Positions 15,973 through 23,176 of a stretch of DNA of 23,439 nucleotides are shown piece after piece. The notes beneath the pieces were generated by a model, which did not search any database, was not told the origin of the DNA, and saw nothing but the letters and a program-made list of their open reading frames with translations. Both the position numbers and the translations under genes were made by a program. The stretch covers positions 1 to 23,439 of the forward strand of contig VGRU01000032.1 in the NCBI GenBank assembly GCA_016875255.1, written 5' to 3'. The stretch is from Deltaproteobacteria bacterium. GTDB lineage: Bacteria > Desulfobacterota > BSN033 > UBA1163. Each line of letters starts with the position of its first letter. Within the stretch, counting starts at the first letter, position 1.

Positions 15973-16887
15973 TTGAACCTTAAACAATTGGAAGCTTTTT
16001 ATTTAGTCGTAAGAAGAGGAAGTTGTACCAGGGCGGCAGAGGAGTTAAATGTGACTCAGCCTGCTGTGACTATCCAGATTAAATCCTTAGAAAAATCTTT
16101 GAACATGAAACTGTTGGAATTTTTGGGCAGGAAAGTTCAATTAAGCGAAGCTGGCGAACTTCTCTATCAATATGCGGAAAAGATCTTTGACCTCGTGGGC
16201 GATGCGGATGAAAAAATGAAAGACTTCAAAAAATTGATGAGGGGAACGCTTCGAATTGGAACGACAAAAAACTATGCCCGGTACTTGATGCCTTCCTTAC
16301 TGCCCACATTCCAGCGAAAATTCCCCCGCATCAAAGTCATTTTAGATGAAGGAAATTCCGAAGAGTTGGCCAGAAGTGTTCTCGAAGGAAAGAATGAACT
16401 GGCTTTTATCTCCCAACTGAACCTCGACCGAAGTATCAAACATCTGTTTTTCTCAACAGTGGAGTTTGTTCTGGTTGCTTCCCCCGAACACAGGTTTTCG
16501 AAGAGACAGAGCATCTCAATAAGGGAGTTGAATGGTGAGCCAGTGATTTTGAGGGAGAAGGGATCTGGTTCCAGGGCAGCCATTCTAAGAAAATTTCAGG
16601 AATATGGGATTTGGCCCTCGGTCATTCTTGAAGCAAGCAGTTTGGATTTTATTATGGGATATGTAAAACAGAACAGAGGGGTCTCCTTCATGTTTGAACC
16701 CGATATCAAAGAAGAATTGGAGAGGGGTACCTTAAAGGTCATCCCCATCGAAGAAGGCAATATTATTTTCTTTACAGATATCATTTATCATAGCGAGAAA
16801 TCTCTTTCCCCTCCTGCCCAGGCCTTTCTTGAGATAGTGAAAGAGTTGAAAAAAGAGCTGCCCCTGCCGAAAGGGATTACCCCTTAA
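15973..16887 (+). CDS. LysR-family transcriptional regulator
   Basis: A 304-aa LysR protein. The N-terminal winged helix-turn-helix occupies residues 1-60 (LKQLEAFYLVVRRGSCTRAA, then LNVTQPAVTIQIKSLEKSL); the C-terminal part is a periplasmic-binding-protein-like co-inducer domain (about 90-295, RIGTTKNYARYLMPSLLPTF onward). The start is a TTG codon, supported by GAGGAGG at 15961-15967. It is divergent from the FAD-oxidoreductase operon, the classic arrangement in which a LysR protein activates the opposite catabolic genes with a pathway metabolite as co-inducer. Its last four bases overlap the end of the convergent Tm-1-like gene. Confidence 0.92.
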   Translation: MNLKQLEAFYLVVRRGSCTRAAEELNVTQPAVTIQIKSLEKSLNMKLLEFLGRKVQLSEAGELLYQYAEKIFDLVGDADEKMKDFKKLMRGTLRIGTTKNYARYLMPSLLPTFQRKFPRIKVILDEGNSEELARSVLEGKNELAFISQLNLDRSIKHLFFSTVEFVLVASPEHRFSKRQSISIRELNGEPVILREKGSGSRAAILRKFQEYGIWPSVILEASSLDFIMGYVKQNRGVSFMFEPDIKEELERGTLKVIPIEEGNIIFFTDIIYHSEKSLSPPAQAFLEIVKELKKELPLPKGITP

Positions 16888-18161
16888 CAACTCTTTTCCA
16901 ATTTGTGGAGAGTGATGAATTGACGAACTGCCTCTTCGGCAAATTCACGGGTATTGAGATGCAGATCAACCTCTTGAACTACGATCTTAGGGCCAAGATG
17001 TCGCTTTAATTCGTCAATGAAAATTTTATCTGCTTCTGGGTCGTAGAGCGGCATCCCTTCCTTATCCAGTGAAGACCATCCCTTCAATGGGACCAGAAAG
17101 ATAACAGGCCCCTTCGACCGGTTGAGTTTCCTGGCCGCCTCTCTCGCAATTTCTTTCAATTCCTGAGGATTGGTACGGGTTTGAACCCTGAAGGCATCAG
17201 GAATGAAGAGTTTCCTATTTTTTATGTCTCTTGAAACCCACAAGGGGTCTTTACGGTCTTTTCTCTCTAAAGGGCCGCAACTGAGCATGTCAAATCCACA
17301 AGGGGTGATGATTTGAGGAATGCCCTTTTCTCCAGCTTTTTCCAAACGCTTGGGTCCAGCCGCTCGATTTCCTCCCAGGAGTTCTTCGCTCACCCCAGCA
17401 GGGACGATATCCATCACCCCTCTGAAGAGTCCCTCCCCAATCAACTCTTCCATTGCTCTGTCACCAATCCCCTGGGCATGGAAGGCGATCACGTTAAACC
17501 CCATTTCTTCCAGAAGATGCCTTATGTGGAAACAGCATTCTTCCGAAAATTTAAACTCTGTTAAAGCGATTAACCCTTTTTTTTGAGTAGCCTCGGAAAG
17601 GAAAGTAAGACCTCCTCCCATTTCTACCATTCCACAGATCGCTCCGGCAGCCCTCTTCAATACATCCTTGACTAATGGATTCAATCCTGCAATGTCCACT
17701 ACGGAATGAAGGATGGCAATGTCCTTTGTGCCAAAGTATCCTCCAGCATAGGCAGGGACGGCGGCCATGCTTGAAAGCATGACTTTGGGGACCCCAAAGG
17801 GGAGGGACTTCATAATGGCCGTGGCGATAGCCGTATTGCTTGCTCCTCCGAAAGAGATGATCCCATCGAGGTCTCCTTTTTCTAAAAGACTTTTTACTTT
17901 TTTGATAGCCCCTTCAATCATGATGGAGGAGACCTTCGCTGTATCTTTCGTTCTCCTCGCATCTTCAATGTTCCATCCCCCAGCCTCGGCCACTTCTTTT
18001 GCAGAAATGTCAGGAGGGATGGGAGGTTCACCGCCAGTATTGGTGTCCAGAAGAATAACCCGATGTCCTCTTTCTTGAATTAGGTTTTTTAAAAAAGCGG
18101 CTTCGGAGCCTTTCGTATCAAGGGTCGATACCATAACGATTGTTTTTTGTGCCACTTTCAT
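16884..18161 (-). CDS. Tm-1-like ATP-binding domain protein (UPF0261)
   Basis: A 425-aa full-length UPF0261/Tm-1-like protein: N-terminal TIVMVSTLDTKGSEAAFL with the family TLDTKG motif, GIISFGGASNTAIATAIM (nucleotide/phosphate-binding glycine loop), PKVMLSSMAAVPAYAGGYFG, and a C-terminal domain with VPLKGWSSLD and VVEVDLHLNT-like ending. The founding member is tomato Tm-1; the bacterial enzyme activity is not established, though neighbours are often TIM-barrel proteins. Start: ATG 18161 has GGAGGG only one base away, so the GTG at 18155 (spacing about 7) may be the real start. It converges on and overlaps lysR by 4 nt, so it is not in the catabolic operon itself. Confidence 0.85.
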   Translation of the reverse strand: MKVAQKTIVMVSTLDTKGSEAAFLKNLIQERGHRVILLDTNTGGEPPIPPDISAKEVAEAGGWNIEDARRTKDTAKVSSIMIEGAIKKVKSLLEKGDLDGIISFGGASNTAIATAIMKSLPFGVPKVMLSSMAAVPAYAGGYFGTKDIAILHSVVDIAGLNPLVKDVLKRAAGAICGMVEMGGGLTFLSEATQKKGLIALTEFKFSEECCFHIRHLLEEMGFNVIAFHAQGIGDRAMEELIGEGLFRGVMDIVPAGVSEELLGGNRAAGPKRLEKAGEKGIPQIITPCGFDMLSCGPLERKDRKDPLWVSRDIKNRKLFIPDAFRVQTRTNPQELKEIAREAARKLNRSKGPVIFLVPLKGWSSLDKEGMPLYDPEADKIFIDELKRHLGPKIVVQEVDLHLNTREFAEEAVRQFITLHKLEKSC

Positions 18162-18193
18162 CCCTCCATTGGATTCTCTCCCCCCATGCTATC

Positions 18194-18215
18194 CCTCCCC
18201 CCTTGAAGGGGGAGG
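18194..18215. repeat. C-rich/G-rich hairpin repeat
   Basis: CCTCCCCC (18194-18201) pairs with GGGGGAGG (18208-18215) over a CTTGAA loop, followed by GATGAAGGTGGGGGTG. This looks like a dispersed intergenic repeat. It lies in the divergent gap between the Tm-1-like gene and the 189-aa gene, just upstream of the latter's predicted -35. Confidence 0.55.
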
Positions 18216-18234
18216 ATGAAGGTGGGGGTGCCCA

Positions 18235-18263
18235 TTGGGTTCTGTTTTGAGTTATGGTATGAT
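18235..18263 (+). promoter_or_regulatory. Candidate sigma70 promoter of the 189-aa gene
   Basis: TTGGGT (18235-18240) and TATGAT (18258-18263) with a 17-bp spacer; the -10 matches 5/6 and the -35 3/6 of consensus. An AAAGGG ribosome site (18271-18276) and ATG 18284 follow. Confidence 0.4.
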
Positions 18264-18283
18264 AATTTTTAAAGGGTATCAAC

Positions 18284-18853
18284 ATGAAAAAGATCTATCT
18301 GGACAAGAGGTTCTGGAGAGAGTCCAAAGACAACTGGGTCAGTTTTGAGAGCGATCCGAAACTCCGGGTCACCAAGGGGAATATTTATGGCCGGTGTGTG
18401 CCCTGTATTGCCAACCTCTATCAGCAATTGCAGGAGGGAAAGGAAGAGATCGAGTTGAAAGAGGCTTACCATTGCTGGAAGGTCGTGGCCGTCTTGAGGG
18501 ATAGAGAGGAATGTCTTGAGGTTTTAAAGGAATATGAAGAGAATTTTTTACAGGACCACTTTGTGAAAGGGAAGTTTGGTTCCAGTCAACCGTCAAAATC
18601 TTCCAAAGTCCTGATGTTTCACACCGAAGACGAAGGGGAGAAAGACCGCTTCATGAGGGAGCTTGAAGCCTGTGTACAGAAAATTAACCCGGAGGGAAAG
18701 GTTTTCTGTCAAAAGGCGTGCGCCAACCTCTACTATGAACTCTTGGGAGATTGGAAAGAGTGGAAGGAAGTAACTGGGATCAAGAACCCGGATGTCCGGT
18801 CAGCTCTGTTAGAAAGGATCAAGCGACTGCTTTACTGGGAAAAAGGGGGCTGA
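18284..18853 (+). CDS. Unrecognised 189-aa cysteine-containing protein
   Basis: A soluble, charged 189-aa protein with no signal peptide or membrane segment. I do not recognise a family. Visible features: a CVPC pair in YGRCVPCIANLYQQLQEGKE (about 38-41), two more cysteines in FCQKACANLYYELL (about 145-150), and many Glu/Lys-rich helices. The two Cys-containing segments resemble each other (CVPCIANLYQQL versus CQKACANLYYEL), suggesting an internal duplication or a four-cysteine metal site. ATG 18284 has an AAAGGG ribosome site at 7-nt spacing and a plausible promoter. It converges on the CHASE2/HD-GYP gene with 24 bp between stops. It is a single-gene transcript by layout. Confidence 0.7.
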   Translation: MKKIYLDKRFWRESKDNWVSFESDPKLRVTKGNIYGRCVPCIANLYQQLQEGKEEIELKEAYHCWKVVAVLRDREECLEVLKEYEENFLQDHFVKGKFGSSQPSKSSKVLMFHTEDEGEKDRFMRELEACVQKINPEGKVFCQKACANLYYELLGDWKEWKEVTGIKNPDVRSALLERIKRLLYWEKGG

Positions 18854-18877
18854 AAGACTCTATCGACCTTCTCCGTT

Positions 18878-20881
18878 CTAAGCATCAGCGTATTTCAGGG
18901 CTACTTCACGGAAATTCTCTTTTACTTCCAAGAAAGCATCCACGACATCTGGGTCAAATTGTAGCCCCTTTGCTTCAGCAATGATTTGGACGGCTTGTTC
19001 ATGGGAGAGTTGGGACTTGTAGACGCGTTCGCTTGTTATTGCATCGTAGGCATCAGCAAGAGCCATGAACCGGCCTGATATTGGAATTTGATCTCCCTTG
19101 AGGCCTTCCGGATATCCAGACCCATCCCATCTTTCATGGTGAGTGTAAGCAATATCTCTGGCAAAGCGAAGGAAAGATGTATTGCCGAGCTTTCTTTCCG
19201 CAGCCAGAATGGCATCGCGGCCGTAAATCGTATGTTTTTTCATTTCTTCAAATTCTTGTTCGGTCAGCTTGCCGGGTTTCAGTAAGATTCTGTCCGAAAC
19301 TCCTACCTTGCCAATATCATGAAGCGGGGCAGACTTGCACAGAAGGTTAATGGTTTCATCATCCAAGAACGCGTTGAATTTAGGTTGATCTTTTAAGTAC
19401 TCAGCAAGGAGCGAGACATAGGTCTGAGTCCGTTTGATATGCCCCCCTGTATCCGGGTCCCTTGTTTCGGTCAACGAGGACAGGCTCTCAATCGTGGCTT
19501 CCTGGACCATCGCAAGCTCGCGAGCACGCTCTTTCGCCCTTTGTTCCTCATGCCAGTATTTCAGAAAGGTTATGAGGGAGAAATTACACACCAGGGCAAT
19601 CAAGGACAAGACCGGGGAAATAAAGATGCTTTCAGTTCGAAATATCCACACGGAGGCTTGCCAAACACTTACTCCCATGCCTCCCAGCAGGAGCGAACTC
19701 CAGCCGGCTCCGGTCCAAGCCAAAGCGAGCGTCGAGAGGAGACCTAATCCTAATACTAAGAGCGATTCTAATCCTGTAGCCCATTTCGGCCGGGAGAGGA
19801 AGTCCTTCTTGAGGATATTATCAACAACGGTTGCATGAATTTCAACACCCGGAAAGATAGGGTCTAAAGGGGTTGACCTCAACTCTTTCATTCCCGAGGC
19901 AGAGGTTCCGACAAACACTATTTTCCCTTGTATCTTCCTTTTCGGAACACGACTGGACAATATGTCTGCGGCTGATACATACTCAAAAGTTTTACTTTTG
20001 CCACGGAAGCGTATGAGCAAGTTTCCTTTAGAAGTAAGGGGAATCACTGTCTTGTTCACGCATAAGGACTCTCCAACGTTATGGTCCGTTTTCAGAAGAA
20101 CGTCCTTTACGCCCAGAGACCGCATCAGTGTTGCCAGGGCTAAACTGGGATAAAATTTACCTTGGTGTTCAACAACAAGAGGAACGCGCCTCAGAATGCC
20201 GTCTGAGTCTGGCGAGACATTGAAAAAACCCGATCCCCCTGCAGCCTCGGAGAGCGTCTTCAGATTACAGGATACGCCAGAGGCTTGTATGAAGACTCTC
20301 TGGTTCTTTTCTTCACTGACATGTCCGAGTCGATTGACAGGCAAGGGATGCAGGAGGCAGTTTTTCGCATTTGGACCCTCTTCAAAGAGGAATTGATAAC
20401 CTAATACAACATTTCCTTTTGAAAGGGAATCGGCAAACTTCCGATCACTGTTCCTGAAATCATGAGGAATCCCTTTGAATCCGATTTCGATTCCCAAGTC
20501 TTGGGAAAGCTCTTTCTCTATCCGTTCAATTGAAGTTCTATCTTCCTCTGCGAACATCATATCCAGGCCGATGCCCAAGGCTCCCAAACCTCTGAGTTTG
20601 TCTAACAGGATTGCAATCCGATAGCGTGGCCAAGGCCATTGGCCATATTGCAGAAGGCTTTTTTCATCTATGTCGACGATGATAGGGACAGGAGAGCGTT
20701 GCCCCGTGTTGCTGGACAGCAGGGCGTCGTAAACTCTATTGTGAAGGAAATCCGTCAGAGTGGGCTTGGCGAGGCTGACCAAAAAGAGAATGACTGAGAA
20801 AAGGATGCCATAGAAAAAAATGGACCGGCTGTTTTTCCAGTCTTTTCGGATAATCGGCTTTTTGATTTTCAAGTTCACCAT
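18878..20881 (-). CDS. CHASE2 sensor / HD-GYP c-di-GMP phosphodiesterase
   Basis: A 667-aa membrane sensor. An N-terminal TM segment (about 20-38) is followed by an extracytoplasmic CHASE2 domain (about 45-360; VPIIVDIDEKSLLQYGQWPWPR and GKIVFVGTSASGMKELRSTP are typical). Then come three hydrophobic segments (about 368-440), a short linker helix, and a cytoplasmic HD-GYP domain (about 455-655) with HDIGK (521-525) and HHERWDGSGYPEGL (581-594), all metal and GYP residues intact. It is expected to hydrolyse cyclic di-GMP in response to an envelope signal. It lies 54 nt downstream of the OmpA-like gene and is cotranscribed with it and the FecR-domain gene. No good ribosome site precedes ATG 20881. 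CHASE2 outputs are more often adenylate cyclase or kinase domains. Confidence 0.92.
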   Translation of the reverse strand: MVNLKIKKPIIRKDWKNSRSIFFYGILFSVILFLVSLAKPTLTDFLHNRVYDALLSSNTGQRSPVPIIVDIDEKSLLQYGQWPWPRYRIAILLDKLRGLGALGIGLDMMFAEEDRTSIERIEKELSQDLGIEIGFKGIPHDFRNSDRKFADSLSKGNVVLGYQFLFEEGPNAKNCLLHPLPVNRLGHVSEEKNQRVFIQASGVSCNLKTLSEAAGGSGFFNVSPDSDGILRRVPLVVEHQGKFYPSLALATLMRSLGVKDVLLKTDHNVGESLCVNKTVIPLTSKGNLLIRFRGKSKTFEYVSAADILSSRVPKRKIQGKIVFVGTSASGMKELRSTPLDPIFPGVEIHATVVDNILKKDFLSRPKWATGLESLLVLGLGLLSTLALAWTGAGWSSLLLGGMGVSVWQASVWIFRTESIFISPVLSLIALVCNFSLITFLKYWHEEQRAKERARELAMVQEATIESLSSLTETRDPDTGGHIKRTQTYVSLLAEYLKDQPKFNAFLDDETINLLCKSAPLHDIGKVGVSDRILLKPGKLTEQEFEEMKKHTIYGRDAILAAERKLGNTSFLRFARDIAYTHHERWDGSGYPEGLKGDQIPISGRFMALADAYDAITSERVYKSQLSHEQAVQIIAEAKGLQFDPDVVDAFLEVKENFREVALKYADA

Positions 20882-20935
20882 TCATTTAAACTGCTTAAAA
20901 GGCTAAGAACAACTGCAAAAACAAATTGCCGCCAG

Positions 20936-21559
20936 TTATCTAACAATAACCTCGACCCTCCGGTTACGGGGTTCAGGGACTTCGTCTTTGGTAGACACCA
21001 GTGGTCTTGATTTGCCATAATACGATACAAACAAAGCGCCCGGTGTGATACTGTTAGATATGAGCCAATTTCTTTTATGTCTTGCCCGTTTTGAAGAGAG
21101 GTCTATGTTATAGGCCTCTCTTCCGACCAGATCAGTATGGCCGACGATATAGACTTCATTTGATTTACGGCTCTTAATATTTTTTAAGACTTCTGATAGC
21201 AAGGCTTTGGATTCAGGGGTGAGTTTCGTTGTATCATTCTCGAAGTAGAGAATGAATAAGAGAAACCGATTCGACAGGTCCGGTTGCGCCGAGAGAGCCT
21301 GTCCGAAGACCTCCTTGATTTCATTCTCATGGATGGGCTTGGGAGCGGCGGGTGCCTTATTGGGGTCTTCTACTACGATGCCGTATCCGGGCTTGTCAAT
21401 GACCTGAGAATCTGCGTTGGTGGTCACCGTGATGGCACCTACCTTGCCATCCGGGTCAGGCAAGAGGACGATCAGGTCTCGTTTTGTTCGATGTGTAGCA
21501 CACCCGGTCAGGAAGCAAAAAACGATCCAGCCAACAACAAGACTACTCCACCTTTTCAT
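20936..21559 (-). CDS. OmpA-family peptidoglycan-associated lipoprotein
   Basis: A 207-aa protein with a lipoprotein signal peptide ending LTGC (lipidated Cys20), a linker with Pro-rich APAAPKPIHENE, and a C-terminal OmpA domain (about 98-207) showing LYFENDTTKLTPES, the VYIVGHTDLVGREAYNIDLS motif and NRRVEVIVR at the very end. It should be anchored in the outer membrane and bind peptidoglycan. The ribosome site GGAGAGAC precedes ATG 21559. It is the middle gene of FecR-OmpA-CHASE2; this order suggests a physical link from outer membrane and cell wall to the CHASE2 receptor. Confidence 0.9.
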   Translation of the reverse strand: MKRWSSLVVGWIVFCFLTGCATHRTKRDLIVLLPDPDGKVGAITVTTNADSQVIDKPGYGIVVEDPNKAPAAPKPIHENEIKEVFGQALSAQPDLSNRFLLFILYFENDTTKLTPESKALLSEVLKNIKSRKSNEVYIVGHTDLVGREAYNIDLSSKRARHKRNWLISNSITPGALFVSYYGKSRPLVSTKDEVPEPRNRRVEVIVR

Positions 21560-21582
21560 CGGTCTCTCCAGGTCTCCTTTTT

Positions 21583-22056
21583 CTACTCCCCCTCGACTTT
21601 TATGACAAATTTGGTTCCTCTTATCCCGATGGAGGCGGTCGGAGTCTTAATGTATGTCGAATCCGGTGAGAGCTTTGAGATGAGGCCCGAAAGATAGGCA
21701 GCCGTTCCTTTTACCATTTTGATCACGATCGAAAATTTTCCTTGCTTTGGAGCGAATACAAATTCGTCTATGACCAGGACGCTTCCAGGTCCCATTGACA
21801 ATAGAGTGTCATCGTTAAATAGAATGCCAATGGATCCGTTGCGGCCGGTACGAAGCATATCACTCTCCCAAACTTCCAAACCATGGGTAGCCCGTATGGT
21901 TTGCCCCTGCCTGACTATGGCCGCGCTGCCGCTCACCTTCTTGACAATTGCCACTGAAGTAGAGGCATCCGCAGGAGAAACCACTGCAACAGTAGATACG
22001 AGGAGGAAAATAATGGCCTTAGAAATGGACACTATTTTTAGACATACCCGTTTCAT
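21583..22056 (-). CDS. Exported FecR-domain protein
   Basis: A 157-aa protein with an N-terminal signal peptide (KIVSISKAIIFLLVSTVAVV, cleavage near ADA-ST) and a FecR domain: VKKVSGSAAIVRQGQTIRAT, LEVWESDMLRTGRNGSIGILFNDDTLLSMGPGSVLVIDEF, then TPTASIGIRGTKFVIKVEGE, the closing TPTAxxGIRGT motif being diagnostic. It is a periplasmic, small-beta-sandwich ligand- or partner-binding protein, not a sigma regulator of the TonB type (no N-terminal cytoplasmic region, no sigma factor nearby). Start: ATG 22056 with GAGGG at 8-nt spacing is preferred over the longer TTG at 22071. It is the first gene of the FecR-OmpA-CHASE2 operon. Confidence 0.88.
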   Translation of the reverse strand: MKRVCLKIVSISKAIIFLLVSTVAVVSPADASTSVAIVKKVSGSAAIVRQGQTIRATHGLEVWESDMLRTGRNGSIGILFNDDTLLSMGPGSVLVIDEFVFAPKQGKFSIVIKMVKGTAAYLSGLISKLSPDSTYIKTPTASIGIRGTKFVIKVEGE

Positions 22057-22076
22057 CTTTGATACCCTCAAAGATT

Positions 22077-22104
22077 CTTATATTCCTAAACACTTTTAAC
22101 GCAA
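22077..22104 (-). promoter_or_regulatory. Candidate promoter of the FecR-OmpA-CHASE2 operon
   Basis: Minus strand TTGCGT (22099-22104) and TATAAG (22077-22082), 16-bp spacer. The -10 matches 5/6; the -35 is weak. Predicted start about 22070, only 14 nt before ATG 22056. Confidence 0.4.
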
Positions 22105-22244
22105 GAATTGAGCCAAAAAGGAGTTATTTAGAAAATTAATGATATCAAGTGGTTGAGCTAGGGGCATTGATTCCTGCCCTTATTGTTCTAACAAATTTTG
22201 TCAGGTGAAGGACATCTTGTCACGAAAAATGAACAAAGTTGTAA
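22105..22244. other. Non-coding gap
   Basis: Part of the 328-bp stretch between the FecR-domain start and the antitoxin stop. I see no gene, repeat or clear regulatory site in this part beyond the promoter listed next to it. Confidence 0.4.
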
Positions 22245-22388
22245 GCCCCCCTTAATCGCGATTTACAATATAACTTGAGAGATTTGAAAGAGGTGGCGAA
22301 GGTTAAGAATCCGGATGTATGGAAGGTAAAGGACTACACCCTATACGAATTTGTTCAACGTCAAGGGCTGATCCCGATTTCCAATTAA
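22245..22388 (+). pseudogene. Possible C-terminal gene remnant
   Basis: An open stretch of 47 codons after an in-frame TAA at 22242, ending NLRDLKEVAKVKNPDVWKVK then DYTLYEFVQRQGLIPISN-stop. It lacks an ATG or ribosome site (TTG 22275 only) yet has protein-like composition. Its KEV-KNPDV piece resembles the KEVTGIKNPDV segment near the end of the 189-aa protein at 18284-18853. Its stop overlaps the antitoxin stop by 4 bp (22385-22388). It is either a decayed 3' gene end or chance. Confidence 0.25.
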
Positions 22389-22624
22389 ATACCCTTTTGA
22401 TACTGTGAAGCATACCAATCAATAACGCGTCTAATCATCCTTTGATAGGAAGTCTGGTGCTTTTGCGCCTCTTTCTTGAAAAATTCCACACTTGACTTAT
22501 TCAAGGAAATCGTTACCTTTACATTTTCCTCCTTTAAGACCAACTGATCGGGTGCCGGGAGAAAATCTTTTACAACCATCAGCTTACCCATCGGCTCTTC
22601 AGTATATTTTATTTTGCTCTTCAT
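22385..22624 (-). CDS. CopG/BrnA-like antitoxin, apparently without toxin
   Basis: A 79-aa protein. The N-terminal half (MGKLMVVKDFLPAPDQLVLKEE) followed by a ribbon-helix-helix segment VKVTISLNKSSVEFFKKEAQ...TSYQRMIRRVIDWYA matches the CopG-type antitoxin pattern found with BrnT-like toxins. Ribbon-helix-helix antitoxins bind DNA through the beta strand VKVTISL and bind the toxin with the rest. The ribosome site GGGAGGAT is well placed before ATG 22624. Upstream only about 160 bp separate it from the next gene, too short for a BrnT-size toxin, and none follows, so the antitoxin is an orphan or pairs with an unrecognised partner. Confidence 0.8.
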   Translation of the reverse strand: MKSKIKYTEEPMGKLMVVKDFLPAPDQLVLKEENVKVTISLNKSSVEFFKKEAQKHQTSYQRMIRRVIDWYASQYQKGI

Positions 22625-22786
22625 AAATCATCCTCCCATTCGAAGCAGCCCTTTTCCACACAAGAATTATACTACGATATGAAGGACGTTGCAATATAAA
22701 GATATGGTTTAGGATATGGTTGGGATAGGGTGGGCTCTCATCTGAATCCTGAAGGTTTTCCTATCGGGCTCCTTCAAGTTTTTTAA

Positions 22787-23176
22787 CTAATCTAACACTG
22801 TTGCTACATCCAATGGGTCTCCCGGCTTTACGGAGAGAGCTTTTTGGATATTCTCGGGTGCGATTAACTCCATCTTATTTTCAGGATAGTCATCAACCAA
22901 CGGAAAGACAATTGCTCCTTTTAATTGGCCATTGATGAGAACGGGGTAACACCGGGCGCTACAAAAAGAAGGATCCTCGGGCGTGATTTCTATTCCTGTC
23001 GTTGATTTTAGGTCTTTGAAAATATGGAGGGATTCAGGGTCAATGATCTCTAAATTGAGCGTTCCGGGGTAGGGATCAATGGATAGCTTTTCTATAAACT
23101 GCCTTTTCACCCAGGGGATCTGGGTAAAGTGGCCTGCTTCCCTGAGCCCTTCGACAATTTTCCCCTTGATCTTAAT
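22787..23176 (-). CDS. DUF120 (CTP-dependent riboflavin kinase-like) protein
   Basis: Residues from the downstream GTG (23110) give DPYPGTLNLEI, the FCSARCYPVLINGQLKGAIV strand, VDDYPENKMELIAPENI and VKPGDPLDV, all characteristic of the DUF120 fold of archaeal RibK, which makes FMN from riboflavin and CTP. The frame stays open upstream to 23179, and its translation there (KIKGKIVEGLREAGHF) supplies the expected first strand and glycine motif. The true start is therefore probably an ATT at 23176 (or ATC at 23179), overlapping the UbiX stop in an ATTA junction, giving about 129 aa, the normal domain length; the GTG start would remove the first part of the fold. Translational coupling to UbiX is likely. 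Function as a riboflavin kinase is inferred. Confidence 0.75.
   Translation of the reverse strand: MKIKGKIVEGLREAGHFTQIPWVKRQFIEKLSIDPYPGTLNLEIIDPESLHIFKDLKSTTGIEITPEDPSFCSARCYPVLINGQLKGAIVFPLVDDYPENKMELIAPENIQKALSVKPGDPLDVATVLD

Noticed and set aside
22750..22786. Terminator-like TGAAGG...CCTTCA hairpin followed by a T run (plus strand)
   Set aside because: Six-bp stem with a 15-nt loop, and no plus-strand gene directly upstream that would use it; on the minus strand the T run is on the wrong side.
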